NCBI RefSeq assembly: GCF_026210795.1
Contig: NC_089451.1
Location: forward strand, 2,650,001-2,714,000
Direction: 5' to 3'
Origin: Rhizophagus irregularis
Lineage: Eukaryota > Glomeromycota > Glomeromycetes > Glomerales > Glomeraceae
DNA: 64,000 nucleotides
The first letter of the stretch is position 1. Each line of letters starts with the position of its first letter. Below the pieces are notes generated by a model. The model saw only the letters and a list, made by a program, of their open reading frames with translations, did not search any database and had not been told where the DNA came from. Of this stretch, positions 24,525 to 36,382 are shown piece by piece. The position numbers and the translations under genes were made by a program.

Positions 24525-25763
24525 TTATCCGATAGAAAATGATTACTAGTGCTTCGACCCGGATGAAAACCGTCATCCGGATTACACAAAAAAAAAAATC
24601 CGGATTATATCCGGATTGACCCGGATTTTGAATCCGGATCAGATAATCCGGATAGAAACCGGAAACCGGATTGGATTTACAAATGATCGGCAATAATTCT
24701 GGCCAGAATTCATAACGCCGGCCAGAATTACAAATTGAAATTTTCATGCCAGCCGATAAAAAATTTTTTGCCCGGTGGCTAAACTATTTTCCCGGTGTCA
24801 CGTGATGTTAATTTCGGCCAGAATTACAAATTTGGCCAAAATTATCCAAAACCACGAAATTTACATAATTCCAATTTCATTAAATACTTTTCTTTAAAAC
24901 AATTTCATATTATTTCAGCATTGTCTCAGACTATTGTTTAGCATTTCTTTGTAAATTAACTAATTATGAAATTTTAAACAAGATATTTTTATATACAGCT
25001 AAAGATTACTATAAATAGATGTGTTGGGTTAGTAAGGCAATTTTTTAAGGATTTGTTTCTTCTTTCAAAAATTAAAGAATCATTTGAATCAAATTACATA
25101 ACACTAGTTTTAATTTTTAAAAAAAGTTGTTATAATTATATAAATTTATAATATTGAACAATTTTTCATTTTAAAACAATAATTATTATTTTGTTGCAAC
25201 AAAAATAATATAAAGTTTTTTTTCTTTTGAACGTTTGAATGTGAAATCTAAAATTATTTGTTATTTGTTAATGTATAAATTTAAATAAACAAATCTGATA
25301 CAAACTTCAATAAATAAATTATAATTGAAAAATCTTCTTAAACTTACTGTATTAAAAAGTTTAATAACAAATATAAATTTAATAAATTTTAATAAAAAAA
25401 TTGGTATTAGGTGCAAAAATAATTAGCCATAATATCATTTAGATATAGATCTTTATGGATCAGCAAAATTATTATTAATAAAAAAAAAATAATAAAAATT
25501 TCATCCGGATTCCGGGTCAAACCGGATATTTTTCATCCGGTTTATAATCTGGATGAAAACTGTGAAAATCCGGATATCCAAAAAAAAAAAATCCAGATCA
25601 ATCCGGATTGATCCAGATACGGGTCGAGGCACTAATGATTACATTATTTTTACTTATTACAGGAAAATGATTGGCTGAATAAGCCACTTCGTGGCTTATT
25701 TTCAGCCAATCATTTACCCTCCATAAGTAAAAATAATGTTATTCACTCTTTTCCATCGGATAA
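24525..25763. mobile_element. Foldback MITE (~143 bp) split by a hAT insertion
   Basis: Outer arms ttatccgat (24525-24533) and atcggataa (25755-25763) are inverted. Joining 24525-24546 to 25643-25763 gives a long palindrome: inner arms cattatttttacttat / ataagtaaaaataatg, then atgattggctgaa / ttcagccaatcat and taagccac-ttc-gtggctta at the centre (about 25688-25706). The 1088-bp hAT-like element lies in the left arm. Confidence 0.8.
24547..25634. mobile_element. Non-autonomous hAT-like element with 8-bp TSD
   Basis: Terminal repeats tagtgcttcgacccggat (left) and atacgggtcgaggcacta (right, inverted) are flanked by the perfect 8-bp direct repeat atgattac (24539-24546 and 25635-25642). Eight-base duplications and TAGNG-type ends are hallmarks of hAT transposons. 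Many ccggat/atccgg hexamers near both ends look like subterminal transposase sites. No transposase frame is present; the centre is AT-rich filler. Confidence 0.85.
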
Positions 25764-25987
25764 TAATATAATAATTTACTATAGTATGATTATTTTCTAT
25801 ATAGGGAAAAGAATGATCAATTTTTATATGATGAGTGAGTGGCCTTTAATTGCAAATATAGTTAGTTAAAAGTATAAACAATGATGAATAATAGTCTAAT
25901 TTAGTCTATCATGACAACATAAAAGACGACCAATTTTTTTTTTTTCAATCTGAATATTTTCTTTATCCTTTAACTTTCTTTTTCATA

Positions 25988-28941
25988 ATGGGAATAAACA
26001 CATGTTTGAAAACTCTCAAAAGTTCAAAAAAAGATTCAAATAATTGCACAAAAAACTCAAAAAATAAAGTTGATAATTCACAAATAACCAAGCGTCGCAA
26101 AACAAATAATGTATTACCAAATTCTGCAAATTTTAGTCTTTTTATTGAAGAATCTGGGAAAATATTTTTTTTATCTTTTATTTTTTAGCAATTAGATTTA
26201 TTTTTAAATTATAATATAAAAATTTGTTAAAATTGAATATTCTTTTTTAAAGAAAATAATCTAAGGCCGGGCAAAATTAATTTTTAGATTCTCGTGACCT
26301 GGCCGTGTCAGTTTTACAAAAATTCAGGGATTTTTTTTTATAGTAAAATTTTTTATCACGTGACTTAACATAATAAAATTGCATATACTTTAGTTACATA
26401 TTATTTTCGTAAATATAAAATCTTATTTTCGTGATACTGGACAGAATTGGTTTATATCAACAAGTTTCCAATATTCCAATTTCTCTAAAGCTTTTATAAG
26501 AATGCGAAACTCTTTAATAATTACAGTTTTCCTCCATATATTTCCTATATATCCTGCTTTTCCTTCATCAACTATAGGAGTTAACGAATTTTGATTATCT
26601 GCAGTTATAGCTCTTTGATTAATAAAGTATTCAGAAGATTTGTTGCATAAAGCAGCATAGGTTCTTTAAGCCAAGCAAATTTGGGTTTTTCCATCCATGG
26701 TAATTCAATGTAATTTATCGGAATTTTATAATAACTTTGTAATTCTTCTGAATTAAATGATCTTCTTGATTTTTTGTATCTTTCAGGATGGGCTTGATCA
26801 AAAAACCTAGTAAATAAATCCGGAATTTTGTATCTATCATCTAATGTTTTATAAGAACAAATATCAACATATACGTAGATTTTGTTAAATTAGAAACAAA
26901 TCTTTTTCTAATATTATTATTTGCATTATCTTTTCCTATCCAGCCACCTCCATCTATGCATAGTTGATCCAAAGAATTTTTGCTGGTAATTTAAATTCTG
27001 GAAGGTAGTTAAGCATTGAAGCAGATTTCATTAATTCAAATGCATTGATTGTATTCATAGCTGGCTCATTATTAGAGTCATCAAGTAATTTAAATGTTAC
27101 ATATTATCCGCACGGTTTAACAGTTTCCCATGCATCAGTTACTCAGTCCTATTTTTCTATTTCACCCGTTTTTGTAGGACTAAAATATGCAATACAATTT
27201 TTTCCCCATAATTCTATCTTTAATTCATTAACTACTACATCATTAAAAAATCTTTTATATTCATATCCTCATCAACAGGAAGCCCCTCCCACTCAAATAC
27301 TGTTTTAGAACAAAGCAAAACATGTACAATTATTATCGGCATATCGGATTTTATTTAATAAAAAGTGGCAGAAGATAGATTTACATAGATTTAACAATTT
27401 TATCTTTGTTTGTGTAATACAAGATATATTTTTGTAATACAAAATATAATACAAAATACATATAAAAAAATTTACATATGAAAAAAAAAAACTGGGTGAC
27501 CGTGTCAATTTTAAAATTTTATGTCACGAGAATCTAAAAATTAACTTTGCCCGGCCTAACTTTAATAATTAAAGTAGCTGTAGCAAAGGGTAATGATATT
27601 ATCGAACCTGAGTCAAATATTGATAATCAACCTGTTGCTACGAATTCCAACTTGAACGTAACTAATAATTTATTGTGTTACATATCTGAAATAAAAAATC
27701 AAGATTTTGCTCCATGTTCTCACTTGGCCTTGGCGGCTTCAAAAAATCCCGTAAAAAATTCTGTAAAAAATTCCAATAATAAATTAAAATACACTAATCC
27801 TAATATTAGTAAGAAAAATTTAAAAAACCAAAGATCTTCAATCTTGATACTGATGTTGACAATACTTCTGATGATACCCCTGGCAGTATCCCTAACGATT
27901 TTCCTAAGGATATTATTCATATTATTGATGATGATACTTCCGATGAGAATTCTCATCACAATTCTCTAGCTTATAAACTAAAATTTGTATTGCATTATTC
28001 ATCTGATTTAATAAAACAAGAACCTACATCACATTCTTATGAAACAAGTCCAGCAACATTTCAGTCAAATTTGAATAAACCCACTAATTTGAATAAATCC
28101 ACTAATTTGGATAATTCAATTAACCATGTATGAATATATTTACTGTGTGAGTCATATTTTATATGTTATAATATTAAATTAATTTATTATTTTTTGTAGG
28201 CCACACCAGAAATGTTAGCAATACTAGTAAATGAAGCAAAAATAATGTTTTTAAGAGCACGTAATCTCCCACCAGCTGCATACAATACGCTGGTAAAATT
28301 AGTGGCGCAAGGGTTTACTGAAACCAGTAAAACAGCATCATTTCTTCTAAATTAAACACTTATTATGCAGATTATCGGTCATATTTAAATACTGAGGCTA
28401 GAGCATATGGTCAAGATTATATTATTAATAATGAGTAAATATGTTTGTTTCGTAATTATGTTCTTTTTCCTTTATTATAATATTAACTAACAAGTGTATT
28501 ATATATTTTAGTATTATATCAGATGATATATCAAGTATTGAAGACTTAGGGTCGTATGTAGATGATACGGTAATTTTCCAGTGCCTTAGAAATCCAATTG
28601 CACAAGTAATTGATTCATGGTGGGAAGATGATAAAGACACAGTAGATGCGTTCAGGATGCTTATTGTGTCAGCAATTAAAATTCATATCATTAATATATT
28701 GAAATGTAAGGAAGAGCTTCATATATCAAATGCACCAGCTTTAAATGAGGTTAAAACCCTAGACTATATAACCTGTGATCTCCGTCTTCCACATAATAAT
28801 GCAACAAATTATGCTAATAATATTGATCTGAATCTATTGGAATCCTCAAGATCAAATGGAAGTTGTGGACGTGGATGTGGACGCAAATGCAGATGTGGTT
28901 GTAGAAGCTATGGTCATGGTAGAGGATTTGGACAAAAGTAA
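25988..28941 (+). pseudogene. Unknown gene with Cys/Gly-rich C-terminus, interrupted by a transposon and frameshifts
   Basis: Coding-like blocks in order. 25988-26188 starts MGINTCLKTLKSSKKD and is Lys/Asn-rich. 27565-28127 runs from VAVAKGNDIIEPE into an acidic segment (DTDVDNTSDDTPGSIPND) after a frame change near 27825. Then come an intron about 28129-28199 (gtatga...ttgtag), ATPEMLAILVNEAKIMFLRA with a frame change near 28350, an intron about 28436-28511, and a last exon ending at 28941. The C-terminus, CGRGCGRKCRCGC, resembles a metal-binding or glycine/cysteine tail, and a conserved-looking EDLGSYVDDTVIFQCLRNP precedes it. I do not recognise the family. The 1.3-kb TAA-flanked element at 26265-27556 separates the first block from the rest; it may sit in an intron, but two further frame changes argue for decay. 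Confidence 0.5.
26265..27556. mobile_element. PIF/Harbinger-like element, TAA target duplication, with worn minus-strand ORF
   Basis: Ends ggccgggcaaa (26265) and tttgcccggcc (27556) are inverted. The inverted repeat extends about 36 bp (taatttttagattctcgtga on the left, matched on the right). TAA flanks both ends (26262-26264, 27557-27559), the 3-bp duplication typical of PIF/Harbinger. The minus strand from about 27300 to 26450 contains coding-like blocks broken by stops and frameshifts (ELWGKNCIAYFSPTKTGEI, AFELMKSASMLNYLPEFKLP, YIELPWMEKPKFAWLKEP). I do not recognise this protein, and it shows no clear transposase motif. Confidence 0.7.
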
Positions 28942-29462
28942 AAAATTCAATTTAATTATATATTCGCGAAAATATTCCATACTTGTTAAATGACTCTTAT
29001 TAGTCACCCAAGTCTTGCAAGTCTTGCTTCATTAAACCGAAGTATTAAAATTAATATTATAAAATTTATAAAAAACACGTTTATTATAAACAAAATATAT
29101 ATCAGTCTAATAATAATATTCCATACATATTTAAGTTCTTTAAGAATATTTAATATTTTTAATATGGAAAAAAGAATAAATAAAAAAATGAGTTCGTAGG
29201 CTGATCGCGCCACAAGATTCTGTATAATTCACGTGACTTGTATTAAAAAAAAAAAAATTTTTCACTTTACGTTACGTACCTTACATTATAGTTGATCGAC
29301 ATAAACTCAAGAATCCAAAAAAGGATATTTCATGTCGATCACTTAATTCCGGCCGAAATTAAAAAATCAACGCCCGCCGATCGGTAGAAAAAATTTCTCA
29401 TTTGAATACTTTGATTACGAACGAACTTACGGTACTAAACATGTGACGCCCAGGAAAATTAG
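28942..29462. other. Intergenic with short inverted motif
   Basis: Mostly AT-rich. At 29293-29342 tgatcgacat and atgtcgatca are inverted about 30 bp apart; the same tgatcgacataaa motif occurs near 16240. Confidence 0.45.
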
Positions 29463-30536
29463 TTTGTTGAAAGTAGGTTAAACAAATAAAAATAATTATT
29501 TTTTTTGTAATTAAAAATTACTAAAAATGATCCGCGAATCCGCCTCAATAAGATTAGCTAACCAAATTAATAATAAGCTTTTAAGATCTACCCCTTAAAT
29601 TAATTAATCGTTGTTTGTGCTATAGACCCGACTTGACAAGTTAATTGTTCTAACCTAATTAGGTCTGGACAATTTGTCTGTGCTTTTTATTTAAATAAAT
29701 TACTAAACCAAAAATCGATAGTATGAAGAAAATAATGACCGTTCGTTCCGTTAGTTTGATTTTTTTAAATGAACACATTCATTTTTCAGTATTTTCAATA
29801 AAATTTATTCCAAAAATCCAAAATTCTAAAATTCAATCTGTTAATTTTCAATAAATGATAATCATTATTTAAAGATAAGATTAAATTTTTATTTATAAAA
29901 ATTTCTAATTAATCTAATATTAGTATAGTATACGGAGTTCGGATAAACAGTTATTGTTATTTGCTACAATGATAATGTAAGTTTCGAAAAATCTTTTGTT
30001 TTAACGAAAAAGAAAAAATCGCGAAACAATAACATGTTAACCAAAAGGTTTGTTTCTGAATACATAACCTTCAAATTTATTATTAACATAGTACTTCAAT
30101 GATTGGATAAAGATTTCGGGAGAGTATTTTTTCGTTTTCGTATATTTTTTTCTTTTTCCTTTTTTTTTTATTTAGATAAAAGAATAACAGATATGATTTT
30201 AAACTGATTTAATTCATTTTTTCTTTCTTTTTTTTTTATAAAATTCGTGCGAGAATTTAATTATGCAGTCAAAGGTATCACAAATTCAAATGATATTACC
30301 TAGAAATTACGCATGCACATGTGATCTACATCATAATTGACATTTGACCGTTTCTCGGTTTTACAAATTTAGAATTTTTCAATAAAAATTAGATCTAGAA
30401 GAGCTAAAAAACTTTACTTCGATTTGAGATTCTGTGTTACCTGTGTTACCACAGCTATTAAAAGATTAGATTGATTAGATTTGTATAAATTCGAGTAACT
30501 TCCTTTCTTGAATTATCTTAATTTTTTTTTGTAAAC
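29463..30536 (+). repeat. Shared 5' flank of truncated copy C
   Basis: Same blocks, in the same order, as before copies B and D: ccgcctcaataagatt, taacctaattagg, gttattgttatttgctacaa, and taagtttcgaaaaatc. It shows that copy C was duplicated together with its upstream region. Confidence 0.7.
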
Positions 30537-31041
30537 ATGAGCGAAAACTTTGACCGATTACGGTATAAAAATTGAAGCTCATCAAACCGAGCATAGTGAT
30601 TCAAACTTACTTGGGCACGAAAATGGTTCAATTAAAAGTGTAGATATTACTAAAAAGAAGAAAGATTATCAAATTGCAATTTGTCAAGACGGAAAATTTG
30701 TTGTTACATTTGATACGGGTAAAAAATTAATTTATTATTTAAAAATAATTTATGTATTTGAACATATATATGTATACTAATTTTTTTTTTTAAAAAAAAA
30801 TAAAATAGTAAGCCTTCGGATTAAAATTTTACAAAATACTGATTATCGTCCATTTTATATTTGTGAAGAAAAAGAATTAGATGGGACCGTTGAAATAGAT
30901 GAAACAATCGCTTATTTTGAAATAAATAACGACTTTATTATTGAAAATGAAAACGTTTACAAGCCTCAGGGATCAGAACTCGATATTAACAACAGCTTGG
31001 CAGTTTTATTCAGTTTTATAATCAAAAATATTTATTTATGA
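30537..31041 (+). pseudogene. TRP-like channel copy C, truncated after exon 2 start
   Basis: The ATG at 30537 reads MSENFDRLRYKN and stops; one base away, the frame opens into the conserved exon-1 sequence ending KDYQIAICQDGKFVVTFDTG. The intron 30720-30809 has gt/ag borders matching the other copies. Exon 2 gives SLRIKILQNTDYRPF and TIAYFEINNDFIIE, then diverges and stops at 31041. The remaining nine exons, including all membrane segments, are absent. It is a 5' fragment with a frameshift at the start. Confidence 0.85.
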
Positions 31042-31780
31042 GCCATAGTAAGTCAAACTTTATGATATTGATAGCGCAATAAATAACTAGTTTGAAAATA
31101 TTATTAATATTTGCGTTTATTATAAATTTCACTACATTTTGGATCAGTTAAATAGTTCATACATGCGCTATTTTTTGAAAAATAACCTATTTTTTTTTTG
31201 TGTACATGTTTCACGTTTTTTCACATATCTCAAATTTCAAGCAAAGGATCATGAAAATTAATTCAAATGTAAATTATTATACATTTAATTATAAAGAACC
31301 CTAATTGTCATAATTTTTTAAAATTGTAACGAATAACAAAAGTAAAAATTAAAAAATCACTTTTTTTTTAAATTTTAAAAAAAAAAAAATTTAAACAATT
31401 CTGCAGCATCCCAAGGGAACAGATATTAGCTATCTATCTAAGTTTCTCAGCTGAACAACTTTACTTGAACAACTTTACTATAATGAAGAACACACTGCGT
31501 GTATTAAACATTACCAGTTAGTTATTGTCCTATAAAATTAAAGAGTACCGATGAATGAGTAACACGGGTCACTGTAACGACAATTAGTAAAAAGGTAATT
31601 TATAAATAGTCTATCAAGAAAACGAATGGGAATCAAGGAATTTAACGTCACCCTTATTAGGGACCGCCAATCAGATACTAACCACCCCACTTAACATACT
31701 TTCCTCCAACCTCCAATAAAGTATGCGTATGAGGATCCTTATCATGGTCCTGCTATGTAAGAGAAGATTTTGCGGTACCC
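31042..31780. other. Intergenic
   Basis: No gene recognised. Long T and A runs at 31190 and 31360-31395. Confidence 0.45.
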
Positions 31781-31781
31781 T

Positions 31782-31810
31782 CATTATAATTTAACCATTA
31801 AATTATAATG
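31782..31810. other. Perfect 13-bp hairpin
   Basis: Arms cattataatttaa and ttaaattataatg are separated by cca. Outside the arms, ggtaccc and ggtatcc are near-matching in direct orientation. Could be the core of a small foldback element. Confidence 0.7.
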
Positions 31811-31976
31811 ATTCGGTATCCTGAGATGACGCATGTGTTATCAGTAAGGAACAGGTCTCTTACCTTGTTTTACTTTCACCTTTATCAAATTGCATAAAGG
31901 TAATTGACAGTTGTAATGTTCTTTGAACCAAAGTTGCACCTACAAAGGAAAGGACTCAGGGTAAAGTATTATGTAG

Positions 31977-32525
31977 GGAAAGAAAAGGAATCCATTTTAA
32001 ATACAGGAGAAGTGGTAGAAACACGAAAAAATTTGCATAGAAAAGTAGAAGAGATCTCCTCAAACTTTTTTCTTTCCACTCTTGTCATCTCTCTCTCATA
32101 TACTTCCTTTCCTCCCTTTCTCTCTTTACACTTATATACTCTTTTGATCGGAAAGAGAGAAGTAGAATAGAGGCTGGAACGAAATTTTTTAACCAAAATT
32201 TAATTTATGATAAGAGCCGGAGGTGAGGTGTAAGGAATATTGAAAATTATTGCGAGTAGGGGAAAAAAAGGAATCCATTTTAAATACAGGAGAAGTGGTA
32301 GAAACACGAAAAAAATTGCATAGAAAAGTAGAAGAAATCTCCTCTTACTTTTTTAATTTCTTCCCACTCTTGTCGTCTCTCTCTTACATACTTCTTTTGT
32401 CTTCCCACTCTTGTCGTCTCTCTCTCACATACTTCCTTTCCTCCCTTTCTCTCTTTCCACTTAAATACTCTTTTAACTGGCCAGGGAGTAGCAGAATAGA
32501 AGCTAAAACGAAATTTTTATTGTGA
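31977..32525. repeat. Tandem duplication, ~0.28-kb unit
   Basis: 31977-32240 and 32258-32525 share ggaatccattttaaatacag, ggagaagtggtagaaacacg and the CT-rich block ctttcctccctttctctctt. The second unit also duplicates its cttcccactcttgtcgtctc segment internally (about 32355 and 32401). Short open frames here follow the repeat and have no domain. Confidence 0.85.
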
Positions 32526-32667
32526 AAGTTTAGAGATGGGATGGGATTTGAAAAATAAATTAAAAGAATAGGTCTTTTTATAATATTTTTAGTTGTACAA
32601 ACTCTTTGTGATAACAATATAGACTTTTCTCTTATTGTTATTAGTAACTGTGACTGTGATTTATAAA

Positions 32668-32802
32668 ACTTGATATAATAATAAAATTTTACTTTCCCAC
32701 CATATGAGAGAACATGTAAATATCGGCATAACGATAATTTGATATAATATTCAATGATCTACATATGGTATCGACGTATCGTTATATCGGAGTTTGATTG
32801 TA
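32668..32802. mobile_element. Degenerate copy of the pogo-like MITE at 51540-51723
   Basis: Aligns over its length with the element at 51540-51723: acttgatata, aaaattttactttcccac, aaatatcggcataac, and the end tatcgttatatcggagtttg. Terminal bases are decayed. Confidence 0.65.
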
Positions 32803-33044
32803 ATTTGTACGATAATCATGAAAAAGCTTGCTGTCATCAATATAAATTATTATAATTATATAGATCGTATTATAATATTAGTTTATCGATTATCGAGAAC
32901 ATCTATCACTCTTAAATCATGGTGATAAACGATGCACGTCAGCTGTCACCTGACGCAAAATTTTTTTTGTACCTGTACAGCGTAAAACGTCATCTTGCAG
33001 CTTGTTTATAAAAACGCACAATTTTAAATAAACTAAAAAAAAAA

Positions 33045-34549
33045 ATGTCTGCTCAATTTTTTTCGAAATTAAGTCAAAATTACATTGAATTATTGAAAGA
33101 TGATGAATACTATGATATTACAATTGAAGTTGGTGAAGATCCTAACGTAAAAATATTTCGTGCTCACATGAATATTTTATGTTACCGTTCTCAATATTTA
33201 CGACGAATTTTAGCTTCTAATAAAAAGAAAAACGATAACGTATTAACTCATATTAAATTACCAAATATTTCACCAGAAATATTTCAAATTATTTTAGAGT
33301 AAGTAAATTTAATATGAATTATTGTAATTATTGTGGATAATATATTATTTCTAATATTTTATTAAATTTTTTGTAATATAGATATATTTATGGTGGTATT
33401 CTTTCGTTGAATAAGCATGACACTTCAGATTTTCTTAAAATTTTGGCCGCCGCAGATAACCTTCATCTTCAAGAACTAATTAATTATTTACAAAAATTTT
33501 TAATTGAAAATAAGTCAGAGTGGATAGTACAAAATTTTGGATTTACTCAACAAATTAGTTCAACATCTAATAATTTATTAGACCTTCAAAACTTCTGTAC
33601 AAAATTAATGGCTCAATCTCCTGAAAAAATACTTTTGTCATTTAACTTCACATTACTTTCTGAAAAATCTTTAATTTCACTTATTAAAAGGGGTGATTTA
33701 CAAATGAAAGAGGTTGAAGTATGGGAACATGTATTAAAATGGGGACTTGCGAAAAATCCAACCCTAATTCCAGATCCTAAAACTTGGTCAGATGATGATT
33801 TCAAAAAAATGGAAAATACCTTAGAACATTGTTTACCTTTAGTTAGATTTTATAGTTTATCGACTAAAGAATTCTCACAAAAAGTTCGTCCATATCAAAA
33901 ACTTTTGAACCGACAACTTTATGAAGACTTAGTAGACTCGTTCATGGATCCTGATAGTATACCAAATGAAAATATTTTACTTCCTAGAAATATTAAAATT
34001 GAGAAAATTATTGATTCAAAAATCGTTACTAATTTGAGTATTGTTAAAATTATTTCCAGACAAATTGATAAAATGGATATCAGAAATAATTTTGCATATT
34101 TAAAAGAATCATACAAATTTAAATTATTATTAAGAGGAAGTCGGGATGGATTTACACCTAAAATATTTCATGAATTATGTGATGATAAACCTAATACTGT
34201 TACTTTTATTAAAATAAAGGGAATAGAGGAGGTTATTGGTGGATACAATCCGATAACATGGAAATCATCTGTTGATCGGGGTGAAACTATAGACAGTTTT
34301 ATTTTTTCTTTTAAAAATAACGATATTAAAGATTCGATTATTAGTAATGTACAAGATAAAAAACATGCAGTAGTTTATGGTCCTAGTTTTGGACCACAAT
34401 TTGGCCATGATATTTTCATATATTCTTCCAATGAATCTACTGATTATACTACACTTTATTGTAGCAAAAATTATTATGAAAAAAAGATAAGAGATACTGA
34501 AGAATATTTGTCTATAGAAGATTATGAAGTATTTCAAATGTTGAAATAA
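33045..34549 (+). CDS. BTB-BACK-TLDc domain protein
   Basis: Two exons, 33045-33298 and 33382-34549 (1422 nt, 473 aa), joined at ga|a to give LEYIYGG. The BTB domain occupies about residues 10-115 (YYDITIEVGEDPNVKIFRAH, LCYRSQYLRRIL, ISPEIFQIILEYIYGG). A BACK-like helical region follows to about 250 (FNFTLLSEKSLISLIKRGDL, VEVWEHVLKWGLA). The C-terminal third is TLDc (NTVTFIKIKGIEEVIGGYNP, DSFIFSF, FGHDIFIYSS). BTB-BACK proteins usually act as cullin-3 adaptors or dimerising scaffolds, and TLDc domains are linked to oxidative-stress protection and V-ATPase binding. The family is greatly expanded in AM fungi. The frame is intact, with a TATA-like tttataaaaa about 35 bp before the ATG. Confidence 0.93.
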
Positions 34550-35249
34550 ATGTTTTAAAATAAATAAATGTTATTACTAGGTTTTAAAATCTGTACATTA
34601 TTCATTTTATAATGCTTTATAGCGAAAAAATGACGTTGCTTTTTCTTGAAATAAATTTTTATTTCAACTGATCATTTACTTAATTTAAAAATCATATTGG
34701 TGAAAGTGCCTTTTATGTTAGATGTGATTTTAAGAGATTTTGAAAGATGCATAAATTTAAAACTATTTTGATAAATGATCGCTTATTAAAAAATGAGTTG
34801 AATCGCGAAACTTACGTGGAATAGGAATAAAAAATCCATTATTAATTTATAAAATCGATAGCCCAAATTCATCTCTTGCCTTAATAATCCTGTAACTCCT
34901 TAACCTTTTCTTCATTTAGCTGATATTAGTCCAGTTATTAGGATCTGGATTATTATCATGGTCAAATAATTTAAAACACTAAGCTTTCCAGTAATTGATA
35001 AAATGCTATTTCTGTATTTACCTTTTATTTACAAAATATTATCTTCTTTTAATGGAATACTATTTAATTTTACTTTTCTTTGATAGAATGCTATTTATCT
35101 TCTTCATGCAAAATACTACTTTTTTTTAATAGGGTACTATTTACTTTCTTATTATAAGATATTACTTATATAAAATGGACCTTATTTAACCGAAAGAGTT
35201 CGTAAATACTTTCTACAAAGATATATCTAAGTTCCTATCTAAAAACTTT
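34550..35249. other. Intergenic with weak tandem repeat
   Basis: At about 35000-35165, four degenerate units (gataaaatgctattt, tggaatactattta, gatagaatgctattta, tagggtactattta) recur with a spacing of about 45-55 bp. Nothing else recognised. Confidence 0.5.
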
Positions 35250-35756
35250 AATAAGATAGGGAAAAGTAAGCGTCATGTTGTCCAAGAAAACGTCGAGCAA
35301 ATATTTAAACAAACCACCAAGAGCAAAAGGTTTTCGATACCCATAGCTCAAGAAATAAATATGCTGGTCGAGATGATATAACTATTTTTTCTTTTTCGTT
35401 TCTCATTCTGTTTGAGATTACATTTATATTGACTCAGTAATTTTATGTTATTTTGTTAAATATGTAGCTTTTTTTTTAAAAAAAAAAATAATAATACCGT
35501 TTTTTACATTCATGATATCTTTATAATTGATTGGATTTGGGAAAACTTTTGTGTATAAATGTGTATGAGCGTATGAGGCTATATATATGATAATAAAGTA
35601 CACAGACATAATTGTACTAGTACATAACAATAGAATGACCCTCGTTACGCTCCGGACAATAATCAGAATACATACTTTTTAGGAGCTTCGTTCCCTATGA
35701 TTATTTCTTTATTGAAAGAAGCTGCTGATTTCCAATTAGATAGTGAATATTTATAA
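35250..35756 (+). pseudogene. Coding-like gene fragments, family unknown
   Basis: Two open blocks look protein-coding. The first, 35250-35380, reads ...QENVEQIFKQTTKSKRFSIP and ends MLVEMI-stop. The second, 35634-35756, follows an acceptor-like acaatag and reads RYAPDNNQNTYFLGASFPMI then KEAADFQLDSEYL-stop. The second block has a decayed relative near 15676-15745, so it belongs to a repeated family. No domain recognised; it may be the 3' end of a decayed gene. Confidence 0.4.
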
Positions 35757-36382
35757 AAATAATTTTTTGCATATTGTGATTTATGAGATTTATGATTGTT
35801 GGAGGTTATTATAATTTTATAATGAACTTTTATTTATTTATTTTTTAACCATACATTATTAATTAAAATTAGTACATTCTTGGATTTTTAAATCTTATGT
35901 TAAATTAAAAAATACATAATTGGTGGGCATTCGCCCTGCCGATCATAAAAGAACATATTATTTCGATCGTGTTAACAAGTACTTAAGAGTTATAAATCCA
36001 AGATAAGTCACCATACATATGAGGAAGTATCAACTATCTCTTACAGTTCAAATAGAAAAGTAGTAATATTTAAAACACAGCGATCCTTAAAATAAACCAA
36101 CATTACATTTCTCTCAATTGTAAAAATAAAGATAATTATTAATATAAATTTAAATTGTATTTTATAAAATTGCTATATTTATTATATGCTATGTTTCGTG
36201 GGCGTTATATATTTAATGCTCTGTTTTTCTTTAATTCTTTTTTTTGGGGAATTTGAACCTGTCCAATAAAATACGTCATCACACAAAATAGAATGTACTA
36301 CAGAATATAAAAAAAATAAAGTTGGAATTAGTTTAGTCTATTAGCAAATAACGTAATATTTAACTAATTAGAAAAAACATTA
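35757..36382. other. Intergenic
   Basis: AT-rich; no gene recognised. Confidence 0.45.

Noticed and set aside
24508-24747. 79-codon minus-strand frame
   Set aside because: Translation of ccggat-type subterminal repeats of the hAT-like element.
31904-32617. Short frames on both strands in the tandem duplication
   Set aside because: Follow the repeat copies and contain only low-complexity Ser/Leu or charged runs.
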